Source: Streptomyces sp. NBC_00683 (GTDB lineage: Bacteria; Actinomycetota; Actinomycetes; Streptomycetales; Streptomycetaceae). From it: DNA of 64,000 nt. Of the stretch, positions 1 to 10,202 are shown piece by piece. The position numbers and the translations under genes are program-made. The stretch lies in the NCBI RefSeq assembly GCF_036226745.1, contig NZ_CP109013.1, positions 5,642,001 through 5,706,000 of the forward strand, given 5' to 3'. Numbering within the stretch: the first letter of the stretch is position 1; every line of letters starts with the position of its first letter. A model generated the notes under the pieces. The model made no database searches. It was not told the DNA's origin and saw only the letters and a program-made list of their open reading frames with translations.

Positions 1-2
1 AC

Positions 3-458
3 CGGACAGCCGTCAGCGCGGACTGGGCCAGCGTGTACGACAGCGTCGGCGTGAGCCCGCCCCTCAACATCATGCCGGTCTCCTGCACGGGCGAGTCCGA
101 GGACAGCTGCAAGGTGATCAAGGTCAGTGATGCCGAGCTGTGCAATCAGGCAAAGCCCGACTGCCACCCTCAGCGCGGCGAAGAGGTACCCGTGCTCTGT
201 TCGGCCGTGGACAAGCTGAACTCCGACAGGCCGTACTACGGCGTGCTCCTCGACAGCAAGCGCCTGCTGTCCATGGGGACGGATCACGACCGGAGCTACA
301 CCAAGGTCTTCACCGACAAGGGAGACATCCCCGTCGGCTACGTGGATGCCGAGAAACTGGAGAAGGTGCAGGGCCAACTGCCCTCCTGTGACGGCACCCT
401 GCTCCATGGCTCGGGAGCCCGCACCCTCGGGCAGATGCAGGGCCTTCCCCTCGACTGA
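3..458 (+). CDS. C-terminal part of an unrecognised cysteine-rich protein (5' end outside window)
   Basis: The reading frame is open from the first bases of the window (codons from position 3) to a TGA at 456-458, so the true start lies upstream; the GTG at 33 is only an internal candidate and has no convincing ribosome site. The visible part has six cysteines arranged as three closely spaced pairs, which suggests a disulfide-bonded exported protein, but the signal peptide would be outside the window. A stretch near the end (GDIPVGYVDAEKL) looks like an SH3-type or surface beta-domain edge, but I do not recognise the family. A hairpin 66 bases downstream probably terminates the transcript. 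Coding assignment is fairly safe, function unknown. Confidence 0.6.
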   Translation, partial: RTAVSADWASVYDSVGVSPPLNIMPVSCTGESEDSCKVIKVSDAELCNQAKPDCHPQRGEEVPVLCSAVDKLNSDRPYYGVLLDSKRLLSMGTDHDRSYTKVFTDKGDIPVGYVDAEKLEKVQGQLPSCDGTLLHGSGARTLGQMQGLPLD

Positions 459-524
459 CTCCGCGTGGGACGCGTCACCGTGTATTCACCGTGACCTCCC
501 ACAAGAACCCGGCGACAACCGGAC

Positions 525-568
525 AGCGCCGGACCCTCCCCACCGTGACCTGGGGGCGGTCCGGCGCT
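525..568 (+). terminator. Hairpin terminator after the first gene
   Basis: An 11-bp perfect stem (525-535 with 558-568), extended inside by C-run/G-run pairing, lies downstream of the stop at 458. It lacks a strong T-run, which is usual for Streptomyces terminators. It separates the first gene from the oppositely oriented tRNA. Confidence 0.55.
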
Positions 569-611
569 TACGCGGTCGCTACGCCGCCCTCGCTACGGTG
601 CTGTGACCTGC

Positions 612-635
612 AAAAAAGACCCTCCCGAGGGAGGG
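612..635 (-). terminator. Intrinsic terminator of tRNA-Arg
   Basis: Read on the minus strand, a 7-bp stem (635-629 with 626-620) with a two-base tip is followed directly by six T residues (612-617 are A on the plus strand). It starts 22 bases past the tRNA 3' end, the classic position for a monocistronic tRNA terminator. Confidence 0.8.
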
Positions 636-656
636 CCTGACGTCGTACGGGATGTG

Positions 657-729
657 TGCCCCCGGCAGGACTCGAACCTGCGGCCAAGCGCTTAGAAGGC
701 GCCTGCTCTATCCACTGAGCTACGGGGGC
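657..729 (-). tRNA. tRNA-Arg (anticodon UCU)
   Basis: The minus strand folds as a full cloverleaf of 73 nt. The acceptor stem pairs GCCCCCG (729-723) with CGGGGGC (664-658), with discriminator A at 657. The D arm is TAGCTCAGTGGATAGAGCA, the anticodon loop is CTTCTAA with anticodon TCT, and the T arm contains GGTTCGAGTCC. CCA is not encoded. It reads AGA/AGG-type arginine codons (AGA mainly), which are rare in high-GC genes, so it is a minor tRNA. The sequence past the 3' end shows no integrase or duplicated 3' end that would indicate an integrated element. Confidence 0.95.
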
Positions 730-1048
730 CGGTGTCGGCCTCGATGGTCCGGAGGGCGCTGAATCAAGCCATCCGTGACCTTGCCGGGACAAGGATAGGG
801 CTCAGATCGCCTCGTCCCGGTTGCTTCACCTGCGTGGCACGATGTGGAGGTTCGGTGAAGCGAACCGATAATCGCAGGTGGGTGCGATTCATGCACCGCT
901 TTTGACGCCTCACGCCCCGGGTGTTGTGCACTCGTTATGCCTGCGCCCCACTCGTCCCCTCTGTCCCCCAACGTGGATCCGCCGCGCAGAGGGTGCCTAT
1001 ACGCTTCAAAAAGGCGTCAAAATTGGGCATTCTTCACATGTGGTAACC
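730..1048. other. Intergenic region ahead of dynA, with a long inverted repeat
   Basis: These 319 bases separate the divergent tRNA-Arg and dynA. The main visible structure is an inverted repeat: 13 bases at 818-830 (CGGTTGCTTCACC) match the complement of 854-867 with a single bulged base, around a 23-base loop. The dynAB promoter should lie in the second half, but I cannot place a -10/-35 pair with confidence. A short frame across 740-1048 in phase with dynA is probably not translated because the conserved GTPase sequence and its start lie at 1049. Confidence 0.5.
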
Positions 1049-2689
1049 ATGGACGTACGGCCCCAGCTCATCGACGCACTTTCCGCCCTGCGCGACCGTG
1101 TCGCTGCCGTGCGTCTTCCACTCCCGCTGCCGGGAGCCGCGCGCTCCCGGCAGACGAGGACCGAACTGCTCGCCCAGCTCGACGACTATCTGGTGCCCAG
1201 GCTCAAGGATCCCGATGCGCCGCTCCTCGTGGTCATCGGGGGATCCACCGGCGCCGGCAAGTCGACGCTCGTCAACTCGCTCGTGGGATGCCGGGTCAGT
1301 GAGGCCGGTGTGCTGCGGCCGACCACCCGCACCCCCGTACTCGTCTGCCACCCGGACGATCACCACTGGTTCGCAGGGGTACGCGTGCTGCCGCAGCTGA
1401 CCCGGGTGTGGCTGCCGCCGGGGCAGGCCCCGGATCCGGACGGGCTCGACCACCTCGGCCCGGAGGGCGAGGACGACACCGTCCTGCGCGTGGAGACCGC
1501 GGCGACCCTGCCCCGGGGACTCGCGCTGCTGGACGCCCCGGACATCGATTCGCTCGTCGTACGGAACCGGGTGCTGGCCGCCGAACTCATCTGCGCCGCC
1601 GACGTATGGGTCATGGTGACCACCGCGTCCCGGTACGCCGACGCGGTGCCGTGGCATCTGCTGCGTACCGCCAAGGAGTACGACGCCTGCCTGGTCACCG
1701 TCCTGGACCGGGTACCGCACCAGGTGATCGGCGAAGTGTCCCGGCAGTTCGCGGCGCTGCTCACCCGGGCCGGACTGGGCGAGGTGCCCCGCTTCACCAT
1801 CCCGGAGCTGCCCGAGTCCGCGGAAGGCGGCAGCGGACTGCTGCCCACCACCGCCGTCGCGCCGCTGCGCTCCTGGCTCACCCACCGGGCACAGGATCCG
1901 GCGGCCCGTCAGCAGGCGGTGGGGCGTACGGCGTCCGGGGTCATCGAGTCGCTCAACGTGCGGATGCCCGAACTGGCCGGGGCGGTTGCCGCTCAGTACG
2001 CGGCGGCGGTGCGGCTGACCGGCGTGGTCGAGGAGGCGTACGGGACGGAGTCCTCGCGCGTACGCCGACGGCTCCAGAACGGTGCCGTGCTCGCCGGTGA
2101 CGCCCGCACCCGGTGGCGCGGATATCCGCTGTACAGCACCGCCGGGGAACTGCTCGACGCACTCGTGGAGAGCCTCGCGGCCCTGCTCCAGTGCGCCGTG
2201 GCGGCCGCCGACGAGCAGATCCGCACCACCTGGCAGCGCGAGCCCGCGGCAGGGGACTTCAGGTTCGAGGAGGCGGGCCGGGAAGCCGGTGGGTGGGGAC
2301 CGGCCGAGGACATCCAGGGCCGTATCGCCATGGCCGTACGGCGGTGGCGGCGGGTCCTGGAGGAGCTGGCCGAGGAGGAGGCGCGGCTGCTGGAACGCAA
2401 TGCCGCACCCGACGCCGAGACGGTGGCGGCGCTGCTGGCGGCCGCCCTGCTCGGCGGGCGCCGCGCCCGGGGTGCCGGGGAGCAGCTCGCCGAACGGATC
2501 GGAGCCCAGGGCGCACTGAGGCTGCGCGACAAGGGCGGGGCGCTGCTCACCAGCTATCTGGACCAGGTACTGCACGGCGAACGCGACCGGCGGCTCGCCC
2601 CGCTCGATGCGCTCGAGGTGGCCCCGGAACCGCAGGCCGAACTGATTGCCGCGCTGTCCGTACTGCAGAAGGAGAGGTGGAAGCGATGA
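1049..2689 (+). CDS. dynA: Dynamin-like GTPase DynA
   Basis: A 546-residue protein with an N-terminal GTPase domain. The P-loop GGSTGAGKS is at residues 64-72, a conserved TT switch I follows about 25 residues later, the G3 motif DAPD starts near residue 162 and a TVLD-type G4 motif follows. The rest is alpha-helical and has no membrane segment. Pairing with a second GTPase that has two C-terminal membrane spans, followed by an ssb gene, matches the Streptomyces dynAB locus, whose products stabilise FtsZ rings at sporulation septa. ATG 1049 is chosen because the domain begins just after it; an in-frame upstream extension to 878 is low-complexity and not conserved-looking. Its stop overlaps the dynB start by four bases (ATGA), so the two are translationally coupled. 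Confidence 0.85.
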   Translation: MDVRPQLIDALSALRDRVAAVRLPLPLPGAARSRQTRTELLAQLDDYLVPRLKDPDAPLLVVIGGSTGAGKSTLVNSLVGCRVSEAGVLRPTTRTPVLVCHPDDHHWFAGVRVLPQLTRVWLPPGQAPDPDGLDHLGPEGEDDTVLRVETAATLPRGLALLDAPDIDSLVVRNRVLAAELICAADVWVMVTTASRYADAVPWHLLRTAKEYDACLVTVLDRVPHQVIGEVSRQFAALLTRAGLGEVPRFTIPELPESAEGGSGLLPTTAVAPLRSWLTHRAQDPAARQQAVGRTASGVIESLNVRMPELAGAVAAQYAAAVRLTGVVEEAYGTESSRVRRRLQNGAVLAGDARTRWRGYPLYSTAGELLDALVESLAALLQCAVAAADEQIRTTWQREPAAGDFRFEEAGREAGGWGPAEDIQGRIAMAVRRWRRVLEELAEEEARLLERNAAPDAETVAALLAAALLGGRRARGAGEQLAERIGAQGALRLRDKGGALLTSYLDQVLHGERDRRLAPLDALEVAPEPQAELIAALSVLQKERWKR

Positions 2690-4776
2690 CCGCTGTCACT
2701 GACCAGGGCCGGGACCGGGGGCAGGGCCCCGAGCACGGAGGGGCCGGTGGGGCGGCCGACGGCGAGGCCGGTGGAGCCGGGCGCGCCGAAGGAGCGGAGG
2801 AGGCGGCGGGCCGGCGCTGGGACGACGGGCTCATCGCACGACGGGCCGCGGACGCCCTGCAGGAGGGCGTCGAGAGGGAGCGTCCGCCGGACGACGACGT
2901 ACGGCCCCAGGTCGAGGCGTACGGACTGCCGGGCAGCCCTCTGCGCCCGCGACTCGATGCGCTGCGCGAGCTCGTCGGCCTCTCCCGCGCCAGGCTCGAC
3001 GGAGACACCCTCGCCGAGGCGGGGCGCGTCCTGGACGAGGCATCGGCCCGGCAGCGGCTCTCCTCCCGGCACACGGTCGTCGCCATCGCCGGGGCCACCG
3101 GCAGCGGGAAGTCGACCCTCTTCAACGCCCTCGCGTGCTCACAGATCTCCGAAACCGGGCTGCGCAGGCCGACCACGTCCGCGCCGATCGCCTGCAGCTG
3201 GACCGACGGAGCCGCCGGGCTGCTGGACCGGCTGGCCATTCCCGGCCGGCTGCGGCGCAGGCCCGTGCAGGGAGGCACGGACGTCGACGAGGCGCTGCAA
3301 GGGCTCGTGCTGGTGGACCTGCCCGACCACGACTCGGCCGCGACCGGGCACCGGGACCAGGTGGACCGGGTCCTCGCGCTGGTCGACGCGGTGATCTGGG
3401 TCGTCGACCCGGAGAAGTACGCCGACGCGGCCCTCCACGAACGCTATCTGCGACCGCTCGCCGGACACGCGGAGATCACCTTCGTCGTTCTCAACCAGAT
3501 CGACCGGCTCCCCGGAGAGGCCGCCGACCTGGTCCTGGACGACCTGCGCAGGCTGCTCGACGAGGACGGCATGGCGGTGGGCGAGCACGGCGAACCGGGC
3601 GCCACCGTCATGTCCCTGTCCGCGCTCACCGGTGACGGGGTGGCGGAGCTGCGCGAGCTGCTCGGCCGGTTCGTCCAGGACCGTACGGCGGCTGCGGCGC
3701 GGCTCTCCGCCGACGTGGCCGCGGCAGCGGCGCGGCTCAGGCCCGTGTACGTCGCCGAGGGGCGGCCCGGACTCGGTGAACGCACGCGTGAGGAATTCGC
3801 CGACCGGCTCGCGGAAGCCGTCGGTGCGGCAGCCGCGGGACAGGCCGCGGAGCGCGAGTGGCGCAGGAACGCGGGACGGGCCTGCGGGACGCCGTGGCTG
3901 CGGCTGTGGCGCTGGTACGAATCCACCCGGCAGCTCGGCGGCCTGGACCTGATGGCGCAGGCGCTCGCGCCGCCGGAGGAGGAACTCACCGCCCGGCAGC
4001 GCGTGGAGCAGGCCGTACGCACGCTGGCGGACGACGCGGTCGTCGGGCTGCCCGCGCCCTGGGCCCAGGCCGTGCGCGAGGCGGCGGTGAGCGGGGCGAA
4101 GGGGCTGCCTGAGGCGCTGGACGAGCTCGCACGGAACGCTCAGGCCGGGGCGGGAGCGGCCGGCCGGGGGCGTGCGGGCGGCGGGCACAAAGGTGCCGCG
4201 GATCACGGCGCGGCTGCCTCGGGCGCGAGGGGTGCGGGTGCGCAGGGAACACCGGGGGCGCGGGGGACGCTCGGCGGGCCGGCCGGGGCGAGGGCTCCGG
4301 GCTCAGGGGCCCTCGGCTCAGGACCTCTTGGCTCCGGCGCTCTCGGTTCCGGGGCTTCGGGCAGGGCCGTCGCTCCTGCCGCGGGGGCGCTCGGCGGCCG
4401 GCCCGTCAGGCCTCCGCGACCCGCGTGGTGGCCCGCAGCGGTGCTCGCGCAGGCGTCGATGACGCTGCTTCAGATCTTCGGTGGACTGTGGCTGCTCGGC
4501 CAGATCGTCGGCGTACTCGAACCGGGCCTGGTCGCACCCGCGCTGCTCATGCTGGCCGGGGTCGTCGGCGGACCGCTCGTGGAGTGGTCCTGCGCGGCTG
4601 CCGCACGGGGCCCCGCGCGACGGTACGGGCAGGAGGCCGAAAGGCGTCTGCGCGAGGCCGCGTCCGGATGCGGCCGGGCCAGGGTCCTGGACCCCGTCGC
4701 GGCGGAACTGGCGCGCTATCGCGAGGTGCGCGAGCGGTACGTGGCGGTGACGGAGTTTTCCACAACCGGCCGGTAG
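2686..4776 (+). CDS. dynB: Dynamin-like GTPase DynB, membrane-anchored
   Basis: A 696-residue protein. After a Gly/Ala/Glu-rich N-terminus of about 45 residues comes the GTPase domain with P-loop GATGSGKST at 136-144, a G3 motif DLPDHDS and a G4 motif NQID. A low-complexity Gly/Ala/Ser linker (roughly residues 490-575, with repeated LGSG units) leads to two hydrophobic helices at about 584-605 and 613-633, then a charged helix. Membrane spans in this partner but not in the upstream one fit the described DynA/DynB division, in which DynB recruits DynA to the septal membrane. ATG 2686 overlaps the dynA stop and has GGAGAGG just upstream. The ssb gene follows after 92 bases. Confidence 0.85.
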   Translation: MTAVTDQGRDRGQGPEHGGAGGAADGEAGGAGRAEGAEEAAGRRWDDGLIARRAADALQEGVERERPPDDDVRPQVEAYGLPGSPLRPRLDALRELVGLSRARLDGDTLAEAGRVLDEASARQRLSSRHTVVAIAGATGSGKSTLFNALACSQISETGLRRPTTSAPIACSWTDGAAGLLDRLAIPGRLRRRPVQGGTDVDEALQGLVLVDLPDHDSAATGHRDQVDRVLALVDAVIWVVDPEKYADAALHERYLRPLAGHAEITFVVLNQIDRLPGEAADLVLDDLRRLLDEDGMAVGEHGEPGATVMSLSALTGDGVAELRELLGRFVQDRTAAAARLSADVAAAAARLRPVYVAEGRPGLGERTREEFADRLAEAVGAAAAGQAAEREWRRNAGRACGTPWLRLWRWYESTRQLGGLDLMAQALAPPEEELTARQRVEQAVRTLADDAVVGLPAPWAQAVREAAVSGAKGLPEALDELARNAQAGAGAAGRGRAGGGHKGAADHGAAASGARGAGAQGTPGARGTLGGPAGARAPGSGALGSGPLGSGALGSGASGRAVAPAAGALGGRPVRPPRPAWWPAAVLAQASMTLLQIFGGLWLLGQIVGVLEPGLVAPALLMLAGVVGGPLVEWSCAAAARGPARRYGQEAERRLREAASGCGRARVLDPVAAELARYREVRERYVAVTEFSTTGR

Positions 4777-4868
4777 TCCACAGGCGCCGGCAGGATCCCC
4801 GATTTCCGTCCAGCATGGGATCACACCGGATCCCACCGGACCGGTGCAGGACGGATACGGGGGACGAA

Positions 4869-5474
4869 ATGAACGAGACCTTGGTGACGCTGGTGGGAAA
4901 TGCCGCGACCGCAGTGGAGTTCCGGGAGACGGCCACCGGGGGAATGGCGCGATTCCGGATGGCGGCGACTCCGCGTCGATGGGACCGCGAGAAGCAGCAC
5001 TGGGCGGACGGGCACACCAGCTTCTACACGGTGTGGGCATGGCGGACGCTGGCATCGAATCTGGCCGGTTCCGTTTCCGTCGGAGAACCCCTCGTCGTGC
5101 ACGGTCGTCTGAAGGTGCGTGAGGAGGAACGGGATGGGGCCTGGAAGACGTCCGTGGACATCGAGGCCGTGGCGGTGGGACACGACCTGACCCGCGGGAC
5201 GGCGGCGTTCCGGCGGGTGGTGAGGGGTGAGCCCTCGTTGACGGCCCGTCGGCCGCGTCCACCGGGGAGCTCGGACAGAGGCGAGGCGGACAGCAGGGAG
5301 GCCGGCAGCAGCGAGGCCGGCAGCAGCGAGGCCGGCAGTGCTGCGGCGAGCAGGGGTGCCGCAGGCAGGGGCGGGGCAAGTACGGGCGGGGCGAGCGGCG
5401 GCGCGGCAGGCTGGGCCCCGGAAGAATCGGCGCCTCGTCAGAAACAGGCCACGGAGATGGTGTCGGTGTCCTGA
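4869..5474 (+). CDS. ssbB: Single-stranded DNA-binding protein, SsbB type
   Basis: A 201-residue protein whose first 110 residues are a bacterial SSB OB-fold (MNETLVTLVGN start, FRMAATPRRWD and FYTVWAWRTLA strands). It differs from the essential SSB in its tail: the last 90 residues are Gly/Ala/Ser/Glu-rich, include tandem EAGSS units, and end in TEMVSVS instead of the acidic DDDIPF-type tip that binds replication partners. That is what I know of the Streptomyces paralogue SsbB, which acts in chromosome segregation during sporulation. Its place behind dynAB, a septation operon, supports that. GGGGGACGAA precedes the ATG. Confidence 0.85.
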   Translation: MNETLVTLVGNAATAVEFRETATGGMARFRMAATPRRWDREKQHWADGHTSFYTVWAWRTLASNLAGSVSVGEPLVVHGRLKVREEERDGAWKTSVDIEAVAVGHDLTRGTAAFRRVVRGEPSLTARRPRPPGSSDRGEADSREAGSSEAGSSEAGSAAASRGAAGRGGASTGGASGGAAGWAPEESAPRQKQATEMVSVS

Positions 5475-5662
5475 AATAGGCAGGACGCGCCGGAGAAGGC
5501 GATAACGATTACGAGTCGGAATGGTTATCCAACGGTATGACGGGGGACTGCCCCTCGCCCGCTCCTTAGGATTCCTCAGTACTCATGCGGCACTTGAGTC
5601 TGCTGGCGAGGCAATCCCCACACACGCACCATGCGTGAAGGCCTCGCCCGGAGGGGAATTCT

Positions 5663-7222
5663 GTGTTTTCTGTGTTTTCTGCGTCCGCAGCGTCTGCTTC
5701 GCCGTCCACCGCGGCGACGGAGCACTCCGCACGGAGCCGAAGCCGGGGTCGGAAGCGCGACCAGGTGCCGGGCCGGAGCCGGAGAGCCGGCCGAGGACGC
5801 GGTCTCGCCCGGCTGGCCGCCGCGGTGATGGCTTCCGGTCTCGTCGCGGCCGGCACCCTCGCCGGTGCGACGACGGCGGCAGCGGAGGAGACAGGTCAGC
5901 ACCAGGGGGGCGCGACCGCCGTTCTGGACGGGCTGAAGACCTTCGACCGTGCGCTGCTCCACACCGGCGGCGAAGGCGGCAAGGAGCGCACGACACAGGA
6001 GCTTCCCGCAGGCCTGTTCGAGATGACCGTCGACGGCGGCGGCAGGCTCAAGACCTACTGCATCGACATCCACAACCCCACCCAGGACCAGGCCAAGTAC
6101 CTCGAGACCCCCTGGATCCAGACCTCGCTCGGCGCCAACAAGAACGCCGGGAAGATCCGCTGGATCCTGCAGCACTCCTACCCCCAGGTCGACGACCTCG
6201 CGGTGCTCGCCGAGAAGGCCGGCACGGGGCCGCTCACCGAGCGGACCGCTGCCGCGGGCACCCAGGTCGCCATCTGGCGCTACTCGGACGACGCCGAGGT
6301 CGAGGCGGCCGACAAGCAGGCAGAGAAGCTCGCCGACTGGCTGGAGGACGAGGCCGTCAACATGGCGGAGCCCAAGGCATCCCTCGCGCTCGACCCGGCC
6401 GCGGTCTCCGGACGGGCCGGTGGGCGTCTCGGCCCGGTCACCGTCCGCACCGACGCGGGCCAGGTCTCCGTCGCGCCGCCCGCCGACGCCGCGGCCAGCG
6501 GGATCACCGTCACCGACAAGGACGGCAAGCCCATAACGGAGGCGGTCGACGGCACCGGCCTGTACTTCGACATCCCCGAGGACGCCGCGGACGGCTCCGC
6601 CTCGCTGACCGTCCAGGCGACCACCTCCGTGCCCGTCGGCCGGGCGTTCGCCGGGGTCACCAGGAGCCAGACGCAGATCCTGGCCGGCTCCAGCGAGTCC
6701 ACGGTCTCCGCGACGGCGACCGCCACCTGGGCCGAGACGGGCGCCGTACCCGCTCTCACGGCGAAGAAGAACTGCGCCAAGGGCGGCGTGGACATCACCG
6801 CGGCCAACAAGGGGGACGCCCCGTTCACCTTCGAGCTCGCCGGCTTCCAGCACACCATCGAAGCGGGAGCCACCAGGACGGTGACCATCCCGGTCGCCGA
6901 GGACCAGGCGTACGACTTCACCATCACCGGGCCCGGCGGCTTCCGCAAGAACTTCAAGGGCGTCCTGGACTGCGCCACCTCGGGCAGCACCGTGACGGGT
7001 GACGGCGTGGGGACGCAGAGCGCCAAGCAGCCCGTGCCCGCCTCGACCGGCACCAGCTCCACCGGCATCGAGGGCGACCTCGCCGAGACGGGCGGGTCCA
7101 GTGCGACGCCGCTCATCGCGGGCATCGCCATCGGCCTCGTCGTCCTCGGCGGCGGTGCGGTCTTCCTGCTCCGCAAGAAGAAGCCGGCCGGCGAAGGCGA
7201 TGACGGCGGAAACGCCGGGTGA
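5663..7222 (+). CDS. Thioester-domain (TQXA) surface protein with LAETG sortase signal
   Basis: A 519-residue cell-wall protein. A long Arg-rich N-terminus leads to a hydrophobic signal segment (about residues 49-74, AAA cleavage region). The thioester domain has Cys133 (in TYCIDIHN) and the TQVA motif at 200-203, whose Gln forms the internal Cys-Gln bond with that Cys. A beta-rich stalk follows, then LAETG at 473-477, a hydrophobic helix and RKKK. LAXTG is the motif used by Streptomyces class E sortases, which attach long chaplins to the wall. The GTG at 5663 has GAGGGG six bases upstream; a second GTG nine bases later is possible. A hairpin follows the gene. Confidence 0.85.
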   Translation: MFSVFSASAASASPSTAATEHSARSRSRGRKRDQVPGRSRRAGRGRGLARLAAAVMASGLVAAGTLAGATTAAAEETGQHQGGATAVLDGLKTFDRALLHTGGEGGKERTTQELPAGLFEMTVDGGGRLKTYCIDIHNPTQDQAKYLETPWIQTSLGANKNAGKIRWILQHSYPQVDDLAVLAEKAGTGPLTERTAAAGTQVAIWRYSDDAEVEAADKQAEKLADWLEDEAVNMAEPKASLALDPAAVSGRAGGRLGPVTVRTDAGQVSVAPPADAAASGITVTDKDGKPITEAVDGTGLYFDIPEDAADGSASLTVQATTSVPVGRAFAGVTRSQTQILAGSSESTVSATATATWAETGAVPALTAKKNCAKGGVDITAANKGDAPFTFELAGFQHTIEAGATRTVTIPVAEDQAYDFTITGPGGFRKNFKGVLDCATSGSTVTGDGVGTQSAKQPVPASTGTSSTGIEGDLAETGGSSATPLIAGIAIGLVVLGGGAVFLLRKKKPAGEGDDGGNAG

Positions 7223-7257
7223 GTGACCGGCGGCGCACCGTGACGATGCGCCGGTGA

Positions 7258-7289
7258 CGGGCCCGGTACGCACCCGCGTACCGGGCCCG
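7258..7289 (+). terminator. Hairpin terminator after the thioester surface protein
   Basis: A perfect 14-bp stem (7258-7271 with 7276-7289) with a four-base loop begins 36 bases after the stop codon. It separates this gene from ettA. Confidence 0.7.
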
Positions 7290-7408
7290 GTGCGTTCCGG
7301 GCGGAAGAACAGGGGGTACCGGGGACCGGACTGGTTTCCGTCCGGGTGCGGACGTCAGGCAAGATGGGTGTATCTGCCCACACCTCTATTGCTGCCGGAC
7401 GGTTTCTC

Positions 7409-9073
<1,665 letters not shown>

Positions 9074-9075
9074 TC

Positions 9076-9498
9076 GTGGCTCGTCATATCTACAGCTGCC
9101 CGCTGCGCTGGTCGGACATGGATGCCTTCGGCCACGTGAACAACGTGGTCTTCCTCCGCTACCTGGAGGAGGCGCGCATCGACTTCATGTTCCGGCTGGC
9201 GCCGGGGGACGGTTCGCCGTCCTTCGCCGGCGGGTCCGTCGTGGCACGGCACGAGATCGACTACGTGCGGCCGCTGGTCCACCGGCACGCGCCGGTGACC
9301 GTCGAGTCGTGGGTGACGAAGATCGGTGCCGCGTCGCTGACGATCGCCTACGAGATCAAGGACCCCGAACAGGTCTACGTACGGGCGTCGACGATAGTCG
9401 TGCCCTACAACCTGGTGGAGGAGCGGCCCCGGCGGATCACTGCCGAGGAGAAGCTCTTCCTGCAGGAATACCTCGATCAGGAGCCTGCCGCCGCATGA
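9076..9498 (+). CDS. Hot-dog fold acyl-CoA thioesterase (4HBT family)
   Basis: A 140-residue protein with the YbgC/4-hydroxybenzoyl-CoA thioesterase pattern: SDMDAFGHVNNVVFLRYLEEAR at the N-terminus, in which Asp16 and the GHVNN turn form the active site, followed by HEIDYVRPL and a central helix. It hydrolyses acyl-CoA thioesters; the substrate cannot be read from sequence. The GTG start at 9076 lies two bases after the ettA stop, and the stop overlaps the next start (ATGA), so it is part of an ettA operon. Confidence 0.85.
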   Translation: MARHIYSCPLRWSDMDAFGHVNNVVFLRYLEEARIDFMFRLAPGDGSPSFAGGSVVARHEIDYVRPLVHRHAPVTVESWVTKIGAASLTIAYEIKDPEQVYVRASTIVVPYNLVEERPRRITAEEKLFLQEYLDQEPAAA

Positions 9499-10193
9499 CG
9501 GTGCCCGTACGGTCGCTGCAGTTCGCCGACGCGAGGGAGGCGGCGGATCTCGCCGCCTTCCTCGGCCGGCTGCTCCACTACGACCGGGCCGCCGCTGTCC
9601 GCCTCCAGGCGGGCGGCGGCGCGCTCGCGGTGTTCGGCCGGCCGCCGTCGTTCGAGGTCCTCGCGATCCGTACGGCCCGGCTGGCCGACACGCACGACTT
9701 CGACACCACCGTCTCGGCCGGTGAGCTCCTGGAATCCCTGGACACCGGGGAGAGCGCCGAGGGGGGCGCCGGCTCGGGCTCCCTGCCCGCCCCCGTGACC
9801 GGTCCGCCGTGGGCCGGCGTGCTGCCGCCTCGCGGCGGCTGGGAGGAACGGCCCGGGCTGCCGGGGCCGTTGGCCCTGCGCACCGCCCTCACGGAGGCCG
9901 TCGCGGAGTTCCGGGCGCGCGACGAGGCGCTGCCCGAGGACCGCCGTACCCGGGCGGAACGCGATCAGATCGGCCGCGACATCTGGTCCCGCACGGTCGG
10001 CGACACCGAACTCCCGCTGCGCGCCGTCCATGCCGCCCAGTCGCTGGGCTTCCTGAGGCCTGCCCCGGACTTCCCCGTCGCGCTGCTCGGTGCCGGATCG
10101 TGGCTGCGGCTGCGCACCCCGTTCGGCTCGATCGCGCTGAGGGGCGCGGGCGGCGGACTCGGCAACCTCGCGGTGACGGTCGGGACTGCCTGA
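9495..10193 (+). CDS. Uncharacterised actinobacterial protein, 232 aa
   Basis: I do not recognise the family. The protein starts MTVPVRSLQFADAREAADLAAFLGRLLHYD and continues with alternating hydrophobic strands, an acidic/Gly-rich loop near residues 85-120 and a C-terminal half that ends in a Gly-rich segment. It has no signal peptide, membrane helix, cysteine cluster or evident catalytic motif. ATG 9495 overlaps the thioesterase stop by four bases, so it is translationally coupled to it. It ends nine bases before the convergent ABC ATPase gene, leaving no room for a separate terminator. Confidence 0.7.
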   Translation: MTVPVRSLQFADAREAADLAAFLGRLLHYDRAAAVRLQAGGGALAVFGRPPSFEVLAIRTARLADTHDFDTTVSAGELLESLDTGESAEGGAGSGSLPAPVTGPPWAGVLPPRGGWEERPGLPGPLALRTALTEAVAEFRARDEALPEDRRTRAERDQIGRDIWSRTVGDTELPLRAVHAAQSLGFLRPAPDFPVALLGAGSWLRLRTPFGSIALRGAGGGLGNLAVTVGTA

Positions 10194-10202
10194 GCCCGCG
10201 TA

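Noticed and set aside
568..792. Minus-strand open frame across the tRNA (contains PVAQWIEQAPSKRLAAGSSPAGG)
   Set aside because: This is the well-known translation of a tRNA gene, a frequent annotation artefact. The region is tRNA-Arg.
657..867. Possible integration site of a mobile element at tRNA-Arg
   Set aside because: No integrase, excisionase, direct repeat of the tRNA 3' end or change in composition is visible within the window.
878..1048. In-frame upstream extension of dynA by 57 codons
   Set aside because: The sequence is not GTPase-like, has no ribosome site at 878 and crosses the probable promoter region; ATG 1049 fits the domain.
1034..2575. Long minus-strand frame opposite dynA (over 500 codons), and similar long antisense frames opposite many genes
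   Set aside because: High-GC genes produce long open antisense frames. These show Arg/Gly/Pro-rich composition with no domains, and the plus-strand gene is unambiguous.
5501..5529. GATAAC-N17-GTTATC inverted repeat ahead of the thioester surface protein, considered as a metal-regulator box
   Set aside because: Arms are only six bases and the sequence does not fit Zur, Fur or DmdR1 consensus motifs I know.
7346..7408. Longer EttA start (MRTSGKMGVSAHTS extension)
   Set aside because: EttA homologues begin MAEFIYTM; the extension is not homologous and TTG 7409 matches exactly.
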